Below are positions 34,282 to 41,365 of a stretch of 64,000 bases of DNA, piece by piece. Each line of letters opens with the position of its first letter. Position 1 is the first letter of the stretch. Both the position numbers and the translations under genes were made by a program. A model generated the notes under the pieces. It was not told the origin of the DNA and searched no databases. It worked only from the letters and a program-made list of their open reading frames with translations. The stretch comes from Arthrobacter sp. StoSoilB22 (GTDB taxonomy: Bacteria; Actinomycetota; Actinomycetes; Actinomycetales; Micrococcaceae), in contig NZ_AP024652.1 in the NCBI RefSeq assembly GCF_019977315.1, forward strand, positions 3,224,001-3,288,000, read 5' to 3'.

Positions 34282-35202
34282 CTAGAACAGGGAGTCCTGC
34301 AGGGCCGGGATTTCCGTGGTGTGGGGGCCGAACTCGATCTTGCGGCCTTTCAACGCACCCAGGTCCGCCACAAAACTGCCCTCCACCTCGGTCCCCGTTG
34401 CGTCGGGCAGGGCCGCCAAGGCGATCGCCCCTGACACTGAATGAATCCGCAAACCGTGCCCGCCGCCGTCGAACGTTGCCGGGTAGGGGTGCCGCAAGCC
34501 GCCCTGGGCGCGGGCGGTACACAGCGCGTCGGCCAATGCCGGCCGCTCCCACTCTTCCTCCACAACGGCGTAACCTGTCATGGCCAGCCCGCCCAGCAAC
34601 TCACGCACCCTGCCCGCGTGCTGACGGTTCACGGTTGAAAGCTCGACGGCGGCACGCGGCTCCACGAGGCCCGCCACCTTGGCCGCGGAGCGGACTTGCT
34701 GGACGAGGCCGAGTTCGCGGGTCACGAGGTCCTCGAGAACGCGAACAACGCGTCCGTCTTCAGCGTGTGCCACATAGGAAGCGTGCACAGCTCCCTGCTC
34801 AGCAAGCCGGTTCCATTTTCGGGGCGCAGAGGCAGTCCCCACTTTGGTGGCACCGTTCGCGAACGTGGCCACATAGAGCCAATGAGGCTGCATCAGGTAA
34901 GCATGGAGGCCGGTGGGAACGGATGTTCCGCGGTGGAAGTCGTGCATCAGGCGGGAGTCGTCCCGCGCAAAGCAGGCCCCGCATTGCTTTGCACGCTCGG
35001 CTGGGGAACCGCTGCGGCACGGAACATGGGTGCGGTCCCCCGGGCCGTGGACCTTCGTGTGCCCAAGGCACCACAAACCCGGGAGAACGCGCAGGCCCAG
35101 GGCTGAACCCCGGGCCAACGCCATATCAACGAACTCCTCGTCCGGCGTGAAGATACGCAGCGAAGGGGACGACGAATCCCACGCGACTCCGTGGACCAGC
35201 AT
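34282..35202 (-). CDS. DUF2797-family protein
   Basis: 306 aa. Four cysteines in the pattern CLGHTKVHG, HVPCR and QCGACFARDD suggest a zinc knuckle in the first third. Next comes HWLYVATFANGATKVGTASAPRKWNRLAEQGA, which resembles the GIY-YIG-like core of DUF2797 (hydrophobic-Y-x-A, then K-V-G-T, then R). The remainder, including a VRVLEDLVTRELGL helix, is conserved in the family but has no assigned role. Possible nucleic-acid binding protein; function unknown. Single minus-strand gene 19 bp before the CitE-like gene's end. Confidence 0.85.
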   Translation of the reverse strand: MLVHGVAWDSSSPSLRIFTPDEEFVDMALARGSALGLRVLPGLWCLGHTKVHGPGDRTHVPCRSGSPAERAKQCGACFARDDSRLMHDFHRGTSVPTGLHAYLMQPHWLYVATFANGATKVGTASAPRKWNRLAEQGAVHASYVAHAEDGRVVRVLEDLVTRELGLVQQVRSAAKVAGLVEPRAAVELSTVNRQHAGRVRELLGGLAMTGYAVVEEEWERPALADALCTARAQGGLRHPYPATFDGGGHGLRIHSVSGAIALAALPDATGTEVEGSFVADLGALKGRKIEFGPHTTEIPALQDSLF

Positions 35203-35221
35203 CTTTACCTGACCAGCACGC

Positions 35222-36085
35222 TTACAGGGAAGGCTGGACTCCGAAGGCCACTGCGAGCTTCATGATCTTTTCGGCGCGGCCCAGACGTGGGAGGTCGGAG
35301 CCATCGCGGATGACACGGCCGTTGGCCTCAAAGTCGTTCATGAAGTCCGTGGCCCAGGCGACGTCCGACGGCGTGGGGCTGATGACCTCGTTGATCACAG
35401 TGGTCTGGTCGATGGCCAGGCAAAGCTTGCCGGTCATGCCCATGGTCACTGTGATGCCGGTCTGCTCACGCAAGATGGGGTGGTTGGTGCCGACGGTGGG
35501 ACCGTCGATGGGGCCCGGCAGGTTACCTACGCGGCTGGCGACAACGAGCTTTGCACGCGGGTACGCCATGGCCTCCGGGGTGGCTGCCATGCCGGTGTCG
35601 CGGCGGAAGTCGCCGGAGCCGAACGCCAGGCGGAAAGCACCCTGCGCGCGGGCAATGTGGTTGGCTTCCTCGATGCCAAGGGCTGACTCAACCAGCGCGA
35701 TGACGGGGGTCTTGCCATCCATGCGGTGGAAGCTCTCGGTGACCTGGTCTGAGGACTCGGTCTTTGCCAGCATCACGCCGAGCAGGCCGGGGGTGCCGCG
35801 CAGGCCGGCGAGGTCATCGGCCCAGAACTTACTGGTTGCGTCATTGATGCGGACCCAGGCCTTGCCACCGGCGGTCAGCCAGTTGACTACGTTCTCGCGG
35901 GCCATGTCCTTCTGCGAAGGGTCAACTGCGTCTTCGATGTCAAGGATGATGGCGTCTGCCCGTGAACCCGCGGATTCGTCAAAAAGCTCCGTTTTCATGG
36001 CATTCACAAGGAGCCATGAACGGGCGATGTCGGCGGGAATATTGCGGGTAGGCCGAACTGATTCGGCGGCGATGCTAGACGTCAT
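35222..36085 (-). CDS. HpcH/HpaI aldolase/citrate lyase-family protein (CitE-like)
   Basis: 287 aa from the ATG at 36085; the longer open frame has no ribosome site, and GATACGGTAGATAC just upstream fits a leaderless promoter. Barrel motifs: ADAIILDIEDAVDPSQKDMARENV (metal-binding Glu/Asp), KAWVRINDATSKFWADDLAGL (CoA/substrate Arg), GVMLAKTESSDQV and VIALVESALGIEEANHIARA. CitE-like proteins cleave citramalyl-, malyl- or beta-methylmalyl-CoA or act as thioesterases. No citrate lyase alpha or gamma genes are nearby, so the exact substrate is open. Confidence 0.87.
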   Translation of the reverse strand: MTSSIAAESVRPTRNIPADIARSWLLVNAMKTELFDESAGSRADAIILDIEDAVDPSQKDMARENVVNWLTAGGKAWVRINDATSKFWADDLAGLRGTPGLLGVMLAKTESSDQVTESFHRMDGKTPVIALVESALGIEEANHIARAQGAFRLAFGSGDFRRDTGMAATPEAMAYPRAKLVVASRVGNLPGPIDGPTVGTNHPILREQTGITVTMGMTGKLCLAIDQTTVINEVISPTPSDVAWATDFMNDFEANGRVIRDGSDLPRLGRAEKIMKLAVAFGVQPSL

Positions 36086-36163
36086 GTATCTACCGTATCC
36101 GGCCAGCGCCCTGCACAGCGAAGAATTCCGCCCGCTTGTGAGGATCAATACGAACTAAACCCC

Positions 36164-36220
36164 ATATGACTGTGGGGTCCGGCAGTATGAACGCCCGACG
36201 CCGGTACCGGCCAGTCATAT
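36164..36220. promoter_or_regulatory. Spaced inverted repeat upstream of the sulfur operon
   Basis: ATATGACTG (36164-36172) and CAGTCATAT (36212-36220) match perfectly, 48 bp centre to centre. Two half-sites on opposite strands could hold a dimeric regulator with DNA looping. Confidence 0.45.
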
Positions 36221-36297
36221 CCGGCCCGCCTGTCGCTGTTGTTCATAGGGCTCAACACGGCGTCTTTGTGTCCCAGAGTTGCCGGGAATGGCCCCGG

Positions 36298-36347
36298 ATT
36301 TCCTTCCGTTTCGGGCTGTTTCGCAGCGTTTCCGGGCGTTACCGCGG
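36298..36347 (+). repeat. Five helically phased 10-bp direct repeats
   Basis: ATTTC-, GTTTC-, GTTTC-, GTTTC- and GTTAC-headed units begin at 36298, 36308, 36318, 36328 and 36338, exactly 10 bp apart. The consensus head is GTTTC (GAAAC on the other strand). One helix turn of spacing puts every copy on the same face. Confidence 0.65.
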
Positions 36348-36463
36348 CACTTCCCAGCCGGCGTTGGGATGGGTTTACATCGTTCCCAAGCCGTTGCACG
36401 GGTTTGCAAACTCATGCATCAGCCGGCCACCCAACACATCCCAATCCATCGAAAGTAGCTCCC

Positions 36464-37492
36464 ATGAAACTGCACCTGCCCCTGCTGAGCGTCGCGGCCG
36501 CCGTCGTACTTGCGCTGACGGTGTCCGGCTGCGGCGGTGCAGCCGAAGCCGGACCTGGCGCGCCAGCCGGTAACGAAGTGAAGGAACTTCGGTATCAAGG
36601 CTCCGCTAACAACGTCACCTTTCCTGAACTCGCTGCCGATCTGGGCTACCTCGGGGACCTGAAATTGAACTGGGTGGGAAACACCACCAGCGGCCCGCAG
36701 GACATCCAGTCCGCTGCGACCAACCAGACCGACTTTGGCGGCGCGTTCTCCGGAGCGGTGGTCAAGCTGATCGAAGCCGGCGCTCCCGTCAAGGCAGTGA
36801 CCAACTACTACGGCTCCGACGAGAAGACCTTCAGCGGTTACTACGTCAAGGCCGATAGCACCATCAAGGAACCCCGTGACCTGATCGGCAAGAAGATCGC
36901 TGTCAATACTCTGGGCGCACACCACGAAGCCGTCATCAACACCTGGCTGACCAAGAACGGACTCAGTCAGGACGACATCAAGCAGGTTCAGTTGGTCCCG
37001 TTGGCGCCGAACGATACTGAGGAAGCCATTCGCCGGGGACAAGTAGACGCCGGAACGCTGGGCGGTGTGCTGCAGGACCGGGCCATTGAGGCCGGCGGAC
37101 TGAGGTCACTGTTCAGCGACGTGGAGCTGTTCGGAACTTTCGCCGGCGGACAGATCGTGCTCCGCAACGACTTCATCGCAAAGAACCCCACCACCACCCG
37201 CACGTTTACCACCGGCGTTGCCAAAGCCATCAAGTGGGCAGCTGAAACACCCCGTGACGAAGTCATTGCCCGCTTCACCAAGATCATCGATAACCGTGGA
37301 CGCAATGAGAGCACCGCAAACCTGAAGTTCTGGAAGAGCCCCGGAGTTCCGGACGCCGGGGTCATCACGGACGAAGACTTCACCCGTTGGGAGGCTTGGC
37401 TCAGCTCAGCCGGGATCGTCAAGGACAAGCTCTCACCCTCCAAGTACTACACGAACGAGTTCAACGAGCTCGCTGCAGCGAAGAAGGGATAG
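36464..37492 (+). CDS. Sulfonate/alkyl-sulfate ABC transporter, substrate-binding lipoprotein
   Basis: 342 aa from the ATG at 36464. Signal peptide MKLHLPLLSVAAAVVLALTV with lipobox VSGC, so it is anchored outside the membrane. NMT1/SsuA-like body: LRYQGSANNVTFPELAADLGYL, DFGGAFSGAVVKLIEAGAPVKAV, and GKKIAVNTLGAHHEAVINTWL are the usual SsuA/TauA/AtsR blocks. First gene of a four-gene unit SBP-ATPase-permease-dioxygenase; the ATPase follows 2 nt later. Substrate inferred from the AtsK/TauD-type enzyme downstream. Confidence 0.9.
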   Translation: MKLHLPLLSVAAAVVLALTVSGCGGAAEAGPGAPAGNEVKELRYQGSANNVTFPELAADLGYLGDLKLNWVGNTTSGPQDIQSAATNQTDFGGAFSGAVVKLIEAGAPVKAVTNYYGSDEKTFSGYYVKADSTIKEPRDLIGKKIAVNTLGAHHEAVINTWLTKNGLSQDDIKQVQLVPLAPNDTEEAIRRGQVDAGTLGGVLQDRAIEAGGLRSLFSDVELFGTFAGGQIVLRNDFIAKNPTTTRTFTTGVAKAIKWAAETPRDEVIARFTKIIDNRGRNESTANLKFWKSPGVPDAGVITDEDFTRWEAWLSSAGIVKDKLSPSKYYTNEFNELAAAKKG

Positions 37493-37494
37493 TT

Positions 37495-38382
37495 ATGACA
37501 GCCAAAATCAGTCTCCGGAACGTCACCAAGGAATTCACGGTCCGGGCAACGAAGGACACGGCAGCTACCCGGCTGACCGCCATCGATTCGCTGAGCCTGG
37601 ATGTCCGTGACGGCGAGTTCCTCACTTTGGTGGGTCCCAGCGGTTCGGGCAAGACCACGCTCCTGGACCTGCTGGCCGGGCTCTCCACGCCCACCTCCGG
37701 CGAGGTATTGGTGGACGGCAAAGCTGTCACCGGTCCGGGCAAGGACCGCGCTGTGGTGTTCCAGCAGTACGCGTTGTTCCCGTGGCGGACGGCCTCTGCC
37801 AACGTGTCCATCGGGCTTGAGGGAGCGGGCCCTGACGGCAGGAAACTGAACCGCCGTGAACGGGCTGCCAAAGCAAAGGAATACCTGGCTTTGGTGGGGC
37901 TTGCCGGTTTTGAGGACCGCTACCCGCATGAGCTCTCCGGCGGAATGAAGCAGCGCGTGGCCATCGCCCGGAGCCTGGCGTACGAGCCCGATGTGCTGCT
38001 GATGGATGAACCGTTTGCTGCGTTGGACGCCCAGACCCGCGAGCAGTTGCAGGACGAACTCCTCCGGATCTGGAAAGCCACGGGCAAGACCATCGTCTTC
38101 ATCACCCACGGCATCGATGAAGCCGTGTACCTCGGCGAGCGCGTGGCTGTTCTCAGCGCGAGGCCCGGCCGGCTCAAGGAAATCGTGGACATCAACATTC
38201 CGGACCGCGACGGCGATGAGGACATCCGCTCTCACCCAGCCTTCGTTGAGCACCGCCACCAGGTATGGACGCTCCTGCACGACGAAGTCCGCCGAGCCCA
38301 GGACGCCGGCCACCGCAAAATCCTGCCTGATGGCAGCGCACCGGACGAACCGGCAACCATCACCGAAAGGAGTGCCGCCTGA
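37495..38382 (+). CDS. Sulfonate/alkyl-sulfate ABC transporter, ATPase
   Basis: 295 aa from the ATG at 37495. Walker A GPSGSGKTTLLDLLAGL, Q-loop VVFQQYALFPWRTASANV, signature LSGGMKQRVAIARSLAYEPDVLLMDEPFAALDAQT with Walker B, and H-loop FITHGIDEAVYLGERV. It matches the SsuB/TauB/AtsC class. Its stop overlaps the permease ATG by 1 nt. Confidence 0.95.
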   Translation: MTAKISLRNVTKEFTVRATKDTAATRLTAIDSLSLDVRDGEFLTLVGPSGSGKTTLLDLLAGLSTPTSGEVLVDGKAVTGPGKDRAVVFQQYALFPWRTASANVSIGLEGAGPDGRKLNRRERAAKAKEYLALVGLAGFEDRYPHELSGGMKQRVAIARSLAYEPDVLLMDEPFAALDAQTREQLQDELLRIWKATGKTIVFITHGIDEAVYLGERVAVLSARPGRLKEIVDINIPDRDGDEDIRSHPAFVEHRHQVWTLLHDEVRRAQDAGHRKILPDGSAPDEPATITERSAA

Positions 38383-39302
38383 TGACCACCACGCTCACGC
38401 AAACAGAAGCCGCGCCCAAGACGGGCTTCGCGCCCGACCCCAGTGCCGCCGTCGAGCATTCCACTACTTCGACGGCAGCGGCAGACGGTACGACGCCGGC
38501 ACCTGGCCTGGTGCGACGAGTCACCGGGGCGGTGGGGGCGGGTCTGTGGAAGTCCGCCGCGATCCTGGCATTCCTGGCGCTTTGGGAGCTTGGGCCGACG
38601 TACCTGGCCAGCCCGTCCACCAGGGTGTTCCTCCCGCCGCTGCACGAAGTGCTGGTGGCCTGGGGCAAGCTTTTCGAAGCCGGGACCATCCAGGGCCACA
38701 TCGCAGCCAGCCTCACACGCTCAGTTGCCGGTTTCGGTGCTGCCCTGGTGGCGGGTGTCTCGCTGGGCCTGCTTATTGCCTGGTACGGGCGGCTGAACTC
38801 GGTCCTAAATCCCTTGCTGGAGCTTTTCCGCAACACCGCCGCGTTGGCTCTGCTTCCGGTGTTCACGCTGCTGCTGGGTATCGGTGAGGAATCCAAGATC
38901 AGCATCGTGGCCTACGCTGCGTTCTTCCCGGTGCTCCTGAACACCATTGCCGGCGTCAGGACCGTGGACCCGTTGTTGATCAGGGCCGCGCGTTCTTTGG
39001 GGCTCAACAGTTTCCGGCTGTTCCAGAAAGTCATCCTGCCCTCGGCGGTTCCCACCATTTTCACGGGCATCCGCATGGCCGGCACCGCATCCATCCTGGT
39101 GTTGATCGCCGCCGAAATGGTGGGAGCCAAGGCCGGCCTGGGTTATCTGATCGTGAATGCACAGAGCAGCTTCCTCATCCCGGACATGTACGCCGGCATC
39201 CTCACGGTTTCCTTGCTGGGGCTCGGCGTGAACTTCCTGTTGGTAGCCCTTGAACGGCACTTCTCCCGCTGGCGGACCGCTGTTGGCGCCGCCGCTTCCT
39301 AG
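38382..39302 (+). CDS. Sulfonate/alkyl-sulfate ABC transporter, permease
   Basis: 306 aa. A long N-terminal tail (~45 residues) precedes six helices. The EAA-type loop is RAARSLGLNSFRLFQKVILPSAVPTIFTGIRMA, and GTIQGHIAASLTRSVAGFGAALVAGVSLGLLIAW is the SsuC/TauC N-terminal block. It forms the channel with the neighbouring ATPase. Confidence 0.93.
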   Translation: MTTTLTQTEAAPKTGFAPDPSAAVEHSTTSTAAADGTTPAPGLVRRVTGAVGAGLWKSAAILAFLALWELGPTYLASPSTRVFLPPLHEVLVAWGKLFEAGTIQGHIAASLTRSVAGFGAALVAGVSLGLLIAWYGRLNSVLNPLLELFRNTAALALLPVFTLLLGIGEESKISIVAYAAFFPVLLNTIAGVRTVDPLLIRAARSLGLNSFRLFQKVILPSAVPTIFTGIRMAGTASILVLIAAEMVGAKAGLGYLIVNAQSSFLIPDMYAGILTVSLLGLGVNFLLVALERHFSRWRTAVGAAAS

Positions 39303-39353
39303 ACCCACCCCGCGGCTCTTGCCGCAACCATCACAACAAGTAAGGAAAGAACC

Positions 39354-40286
39354 ATGACCGTCATTACCGAAACCAAACTCGAGTTCGCAAAGCTCGGCTC
39401 CCGCATCGGCGCCGAAATCCGTGGCTTGGACATCAGCGGTGACCTTAGCCACGAAACGGTGGCGCAGATCCGGGCAGCACTGAACGAGCACAAGGCACTG
39501 GTGTTCCGCGAGGCCAACATCCTCACAGACGAAGCCCAGGTGAAGTTCGCTTCGCATTTCGGTCCGCTGACCAAGGCACACCCCACTGTGGCCTCCGTGG
39601 ACGGCGAAGAGAATGTCCTGCCTGTGGACAGCGAGAACGGCTCGGCCAACAACTGGCACACGGACGTCACTTTCGTGGTCAACCCGCCGCAGGCCTCCAC
39701 GCTGCGCAGCATCGACCTTCCGGCATACGGCGGCGAGACCCTGATCGCGTCCTCGGCCGGCGCATATCAGGACCTGCCCGAGGAGTTGCGCAGCTTCGCA
39801 GACAACCTGTGGGCCATTCACACCAACGACTACGACTACTCGGTGCCCAAGAACCTTGAGCACTCCAACGCGGAGGAGCGACGCAAGGAGTTCACCCGGC
39901 TGAAGTTCGAAACCGCCCACCCTGTGGTGCGGGTCCACCCGTTGACCGGCGAGCGCGGATTGTTCATTGGGGGCTTCGCGCAGCGGCTTCGGATTGTGGG
40001 CTTGTCCAACACTGAGTCAAAGGACATCATCCGTCTGTTGCAGGCTTACGTGACGCGCCCGGAGAATGTGGTCCGGGTGAATTGGGAGCCCAACCAAGTG
40101 GTCCTGTTCGACAACCGCATCACCCAGCACTATGCCCCAGACAACTACGATGGCCAGCCGCGCAAACTCAACCGTGTGACCATTGCCGGGGACATCCCGG
40201 TGAGCATCGATGGCAAGCCCAGCCAAACCTTGCAGGGTGACTCGAGCACCTACTCCGTGGTGGCTCCGGCCAGCCCCGCCTCGTAG
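39354..40286 (+). CDS. Fe(II)/2-oxoglutarate dioxygenase, AtsK/TauD family
   Basis: 310 aa. It uses Fe(II), O2 and 2-oxoglutarate to oxidise a sulfur-bearing carbon and release sulfite or sulfate. Iron ligands: H-x-D in NNWHTDVTFV and the distal His in FDNRITQHYAPDNYD; the 2-oxoglutarate arginine is in QPRKLNRVTIAGD. LWAIHTNDYDYSVPKN, HPVVRVHPLTGERGLFIGGF and RIGAEIRGLDISGDL closely follow the Pseudomonas alkylsulfatase AtsK rather than TauD. The gene follows the importer by 51 bp with AAGGAA before the ATG. Confidence 0.92.
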   Translation: MTVITETKLEFAKLGSRIGAEIRGLDISGDLSHETVAQIRAALNEHKALVFREANILTDEAQVKFASHFGPLTKAHPTVASVDGEENVLPVDSENGSANNWHTDVTFVVNPPQASTLRSIDLPAYGGETLIASSAGAYQDLPEELRSFADNLWAIHTNDYDYSVPKNLEHSNAEERRKEFTRLKFETAHPVVRVHPLTGERGLFIGGFAQRLRIVGLSNTESKDIIRLLQAYVTRPENVVRVNWEPNQVVLFDNRITQHYAPDNYDGQPRKLNRVTIAGDIPVSIDGKPSQTLQGDSSTYSVVAPASPAS

Positions 40287-40304
40287 CTGTGTGTTGCTGT
40301 CCGC

Positions 40305-40372
40305 ACCCAGCTGAGTCGCAGTTAAGCGCGTTTAGAGAGGTCATAACGCGCACAACTGCGACTCAGTTGGGT
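40305..40372. repeat. Long imperfect palindrome, terminator or dispersed element
   Basis: Outer arms of 19 bp, ACCCAGCTGAGTCGCAGTT and AACTGCGACTCAGTTGGGT, differ at one base. Inner arms GCGCGTT (40326-40332) and AACGCGC (40345-40351) flank a 12-nt loop. It lies between the convergent dioxygenase and aldo/keto reductase genes and could end both. Confidence 0.85.
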
Positions 40373-40383
40373 TAAAACCGGGG

Positions 40384-41343
40384 TTAGGGGATGTTGATCC
40401 CACGCGCTGCCACCCACAGGCCGTACCACTGGGCGCGGGTCATGGTGGCAGCAACGGAGGCGGCATCAGCGCAGGCCTTGATGCGCGCAGGGTTGGTGGT
40501 GCCCACAACTGGCGAGATCCTGGCGGGGTGCTTCATCAGCCAACCCAGCAGCACCGATTCCGGCGTGGTGCCCTTCTCCCCCGCCAACCGTTCCAGCATG
40601 CCCGCCGTTGCCGACTCGGCCGGTGACAACTCCTCAGGCTTCGCACCCGTATAGCGCCCCTGGGCCAGTGAACCGTACCCCTGCAGTTCAATACCCTTCG
40701 CCATGCAGTGTTCAAGAGTCCCGTGCGGGAAGCTGTACTCAAGCCCCTCTGCATGGTTGACCAGAACAGTACTTTCCAGCCAGTCCCGGTGCAGCAGGCT
40801 CATTTCCAATTGGTTCGCCACAATGGGCGTCTCCAACTCATCCTGGAGGTAGGCGATCTGGGCGCCGGACATGTTTGACACGCCTACCTGCCGCACCTTG
40901 CCTTCGGCCATCAACTGCCCGACGGCGTCCGCCACCTCGCGCGGGTCCATCAACGGATCTGGACGGTGCAGGAGCAACACGTCCACGTAGTCCGTTTGGA
41001 GCCGCTTCAAGCTCTGGTTGACCCGTTCAAGGATGGCCTCGCGGGAGAGATCATAATGCGTCTCCAACCCGCGCTCCCCCAGCCGGATCCCGCACTTAGT
41101 CTGGAGCTGGATCTTTTCGCGCAGACCCTGCGAACGGGCGAGGACTTCGCCAAAGACAGCCTCGGACTTTCCGCTGCGATAGATATCCGCGTGGTCGAAA
41201 AGCCCAATGCCAATTCCCTGCGCGGCTTCGATCACCGCCGCGGCCTGATCAATCTCCGACGCCCCGTAGGACGTGCCGTCCCACGGACCACCGAGTCCCA
41301 TACAGCCATAGATCAGGCGTCCCCGCCCGTTCGCAGTAGTCAT
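40384..41343 (-). CDS. Aldo/keto reductase
   Basis: 319 aa TIM-barrel NADPH oxidoreductase. Catalytic tetrad: Asp and Tyr in FDHADIYRSGKSE, Lys in QLQTKCGIRLG, His in LLLHRPDPLM. C-terminal NADPH site around YGSLAQGRYTG and VVGTTNPARIKACADA. Closest in look to E. coli YdhF-type reductases. Single gene, convergent with the dioxygenase across the palindrome. Substrate unknown. Confidence 0.93.
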   Translation of the reverse strand: MTTANGRGRLIYGCMGLGGPWDGTSYGASEIDQAAAVIEAAQGIGIGLFDHADIYRSGKSEAVFGEVLARSQGLREKIQLQTKCGIRLGERGLETHYDLSREAILERVNQSLKRLQTDYVDVLLLHRPDPLMDPREVADAVGQLMAEGKVRQVGVSNMSGAQIAYLQDELETPIVANQLEMSLLHRDWLESTVLVNHAEGLEYSFPHGTLEHCMAKGIELQGYGSLAQGRYTGAKPEELSPAESATAGMLERLAGEKGTTPESVLLGWLMKHPARISPVVGTTNPARIKACADAASVAATMTRAQWYGLWVAARGINIP

Positions 41344-41365
41344 ACTTCAGTATTGTCCGCAGGCC

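Larger units (their letters stand above)
36086..36463. other. 378-bp divergent intergenic region
   Basis: No gene is supported here. It holds a widely spaced inverted repeat (36164-36172 and 36212-36220), five 10-bp phased direct repeats (36298-36347) and a 10-bp palindrome GTTTGCAAAC (36402-36411), all upstream of the sulfur ABC operon. The frame open from 36239 into the lipoprotein has no signal before the ATG at 36464, so it is read as leader. Confidence 0.7.

Noticed and set aside
35222..36085. Citrate lyase operon
   Set aside because: Only a CitE-like gene is present; no citD, citF or ligase genes are nearby.
38805..39938. 377-codon minus-strand frame
   Set aside because: Antisense to the sulfonate permease and dioxygenase; no family resemblance.
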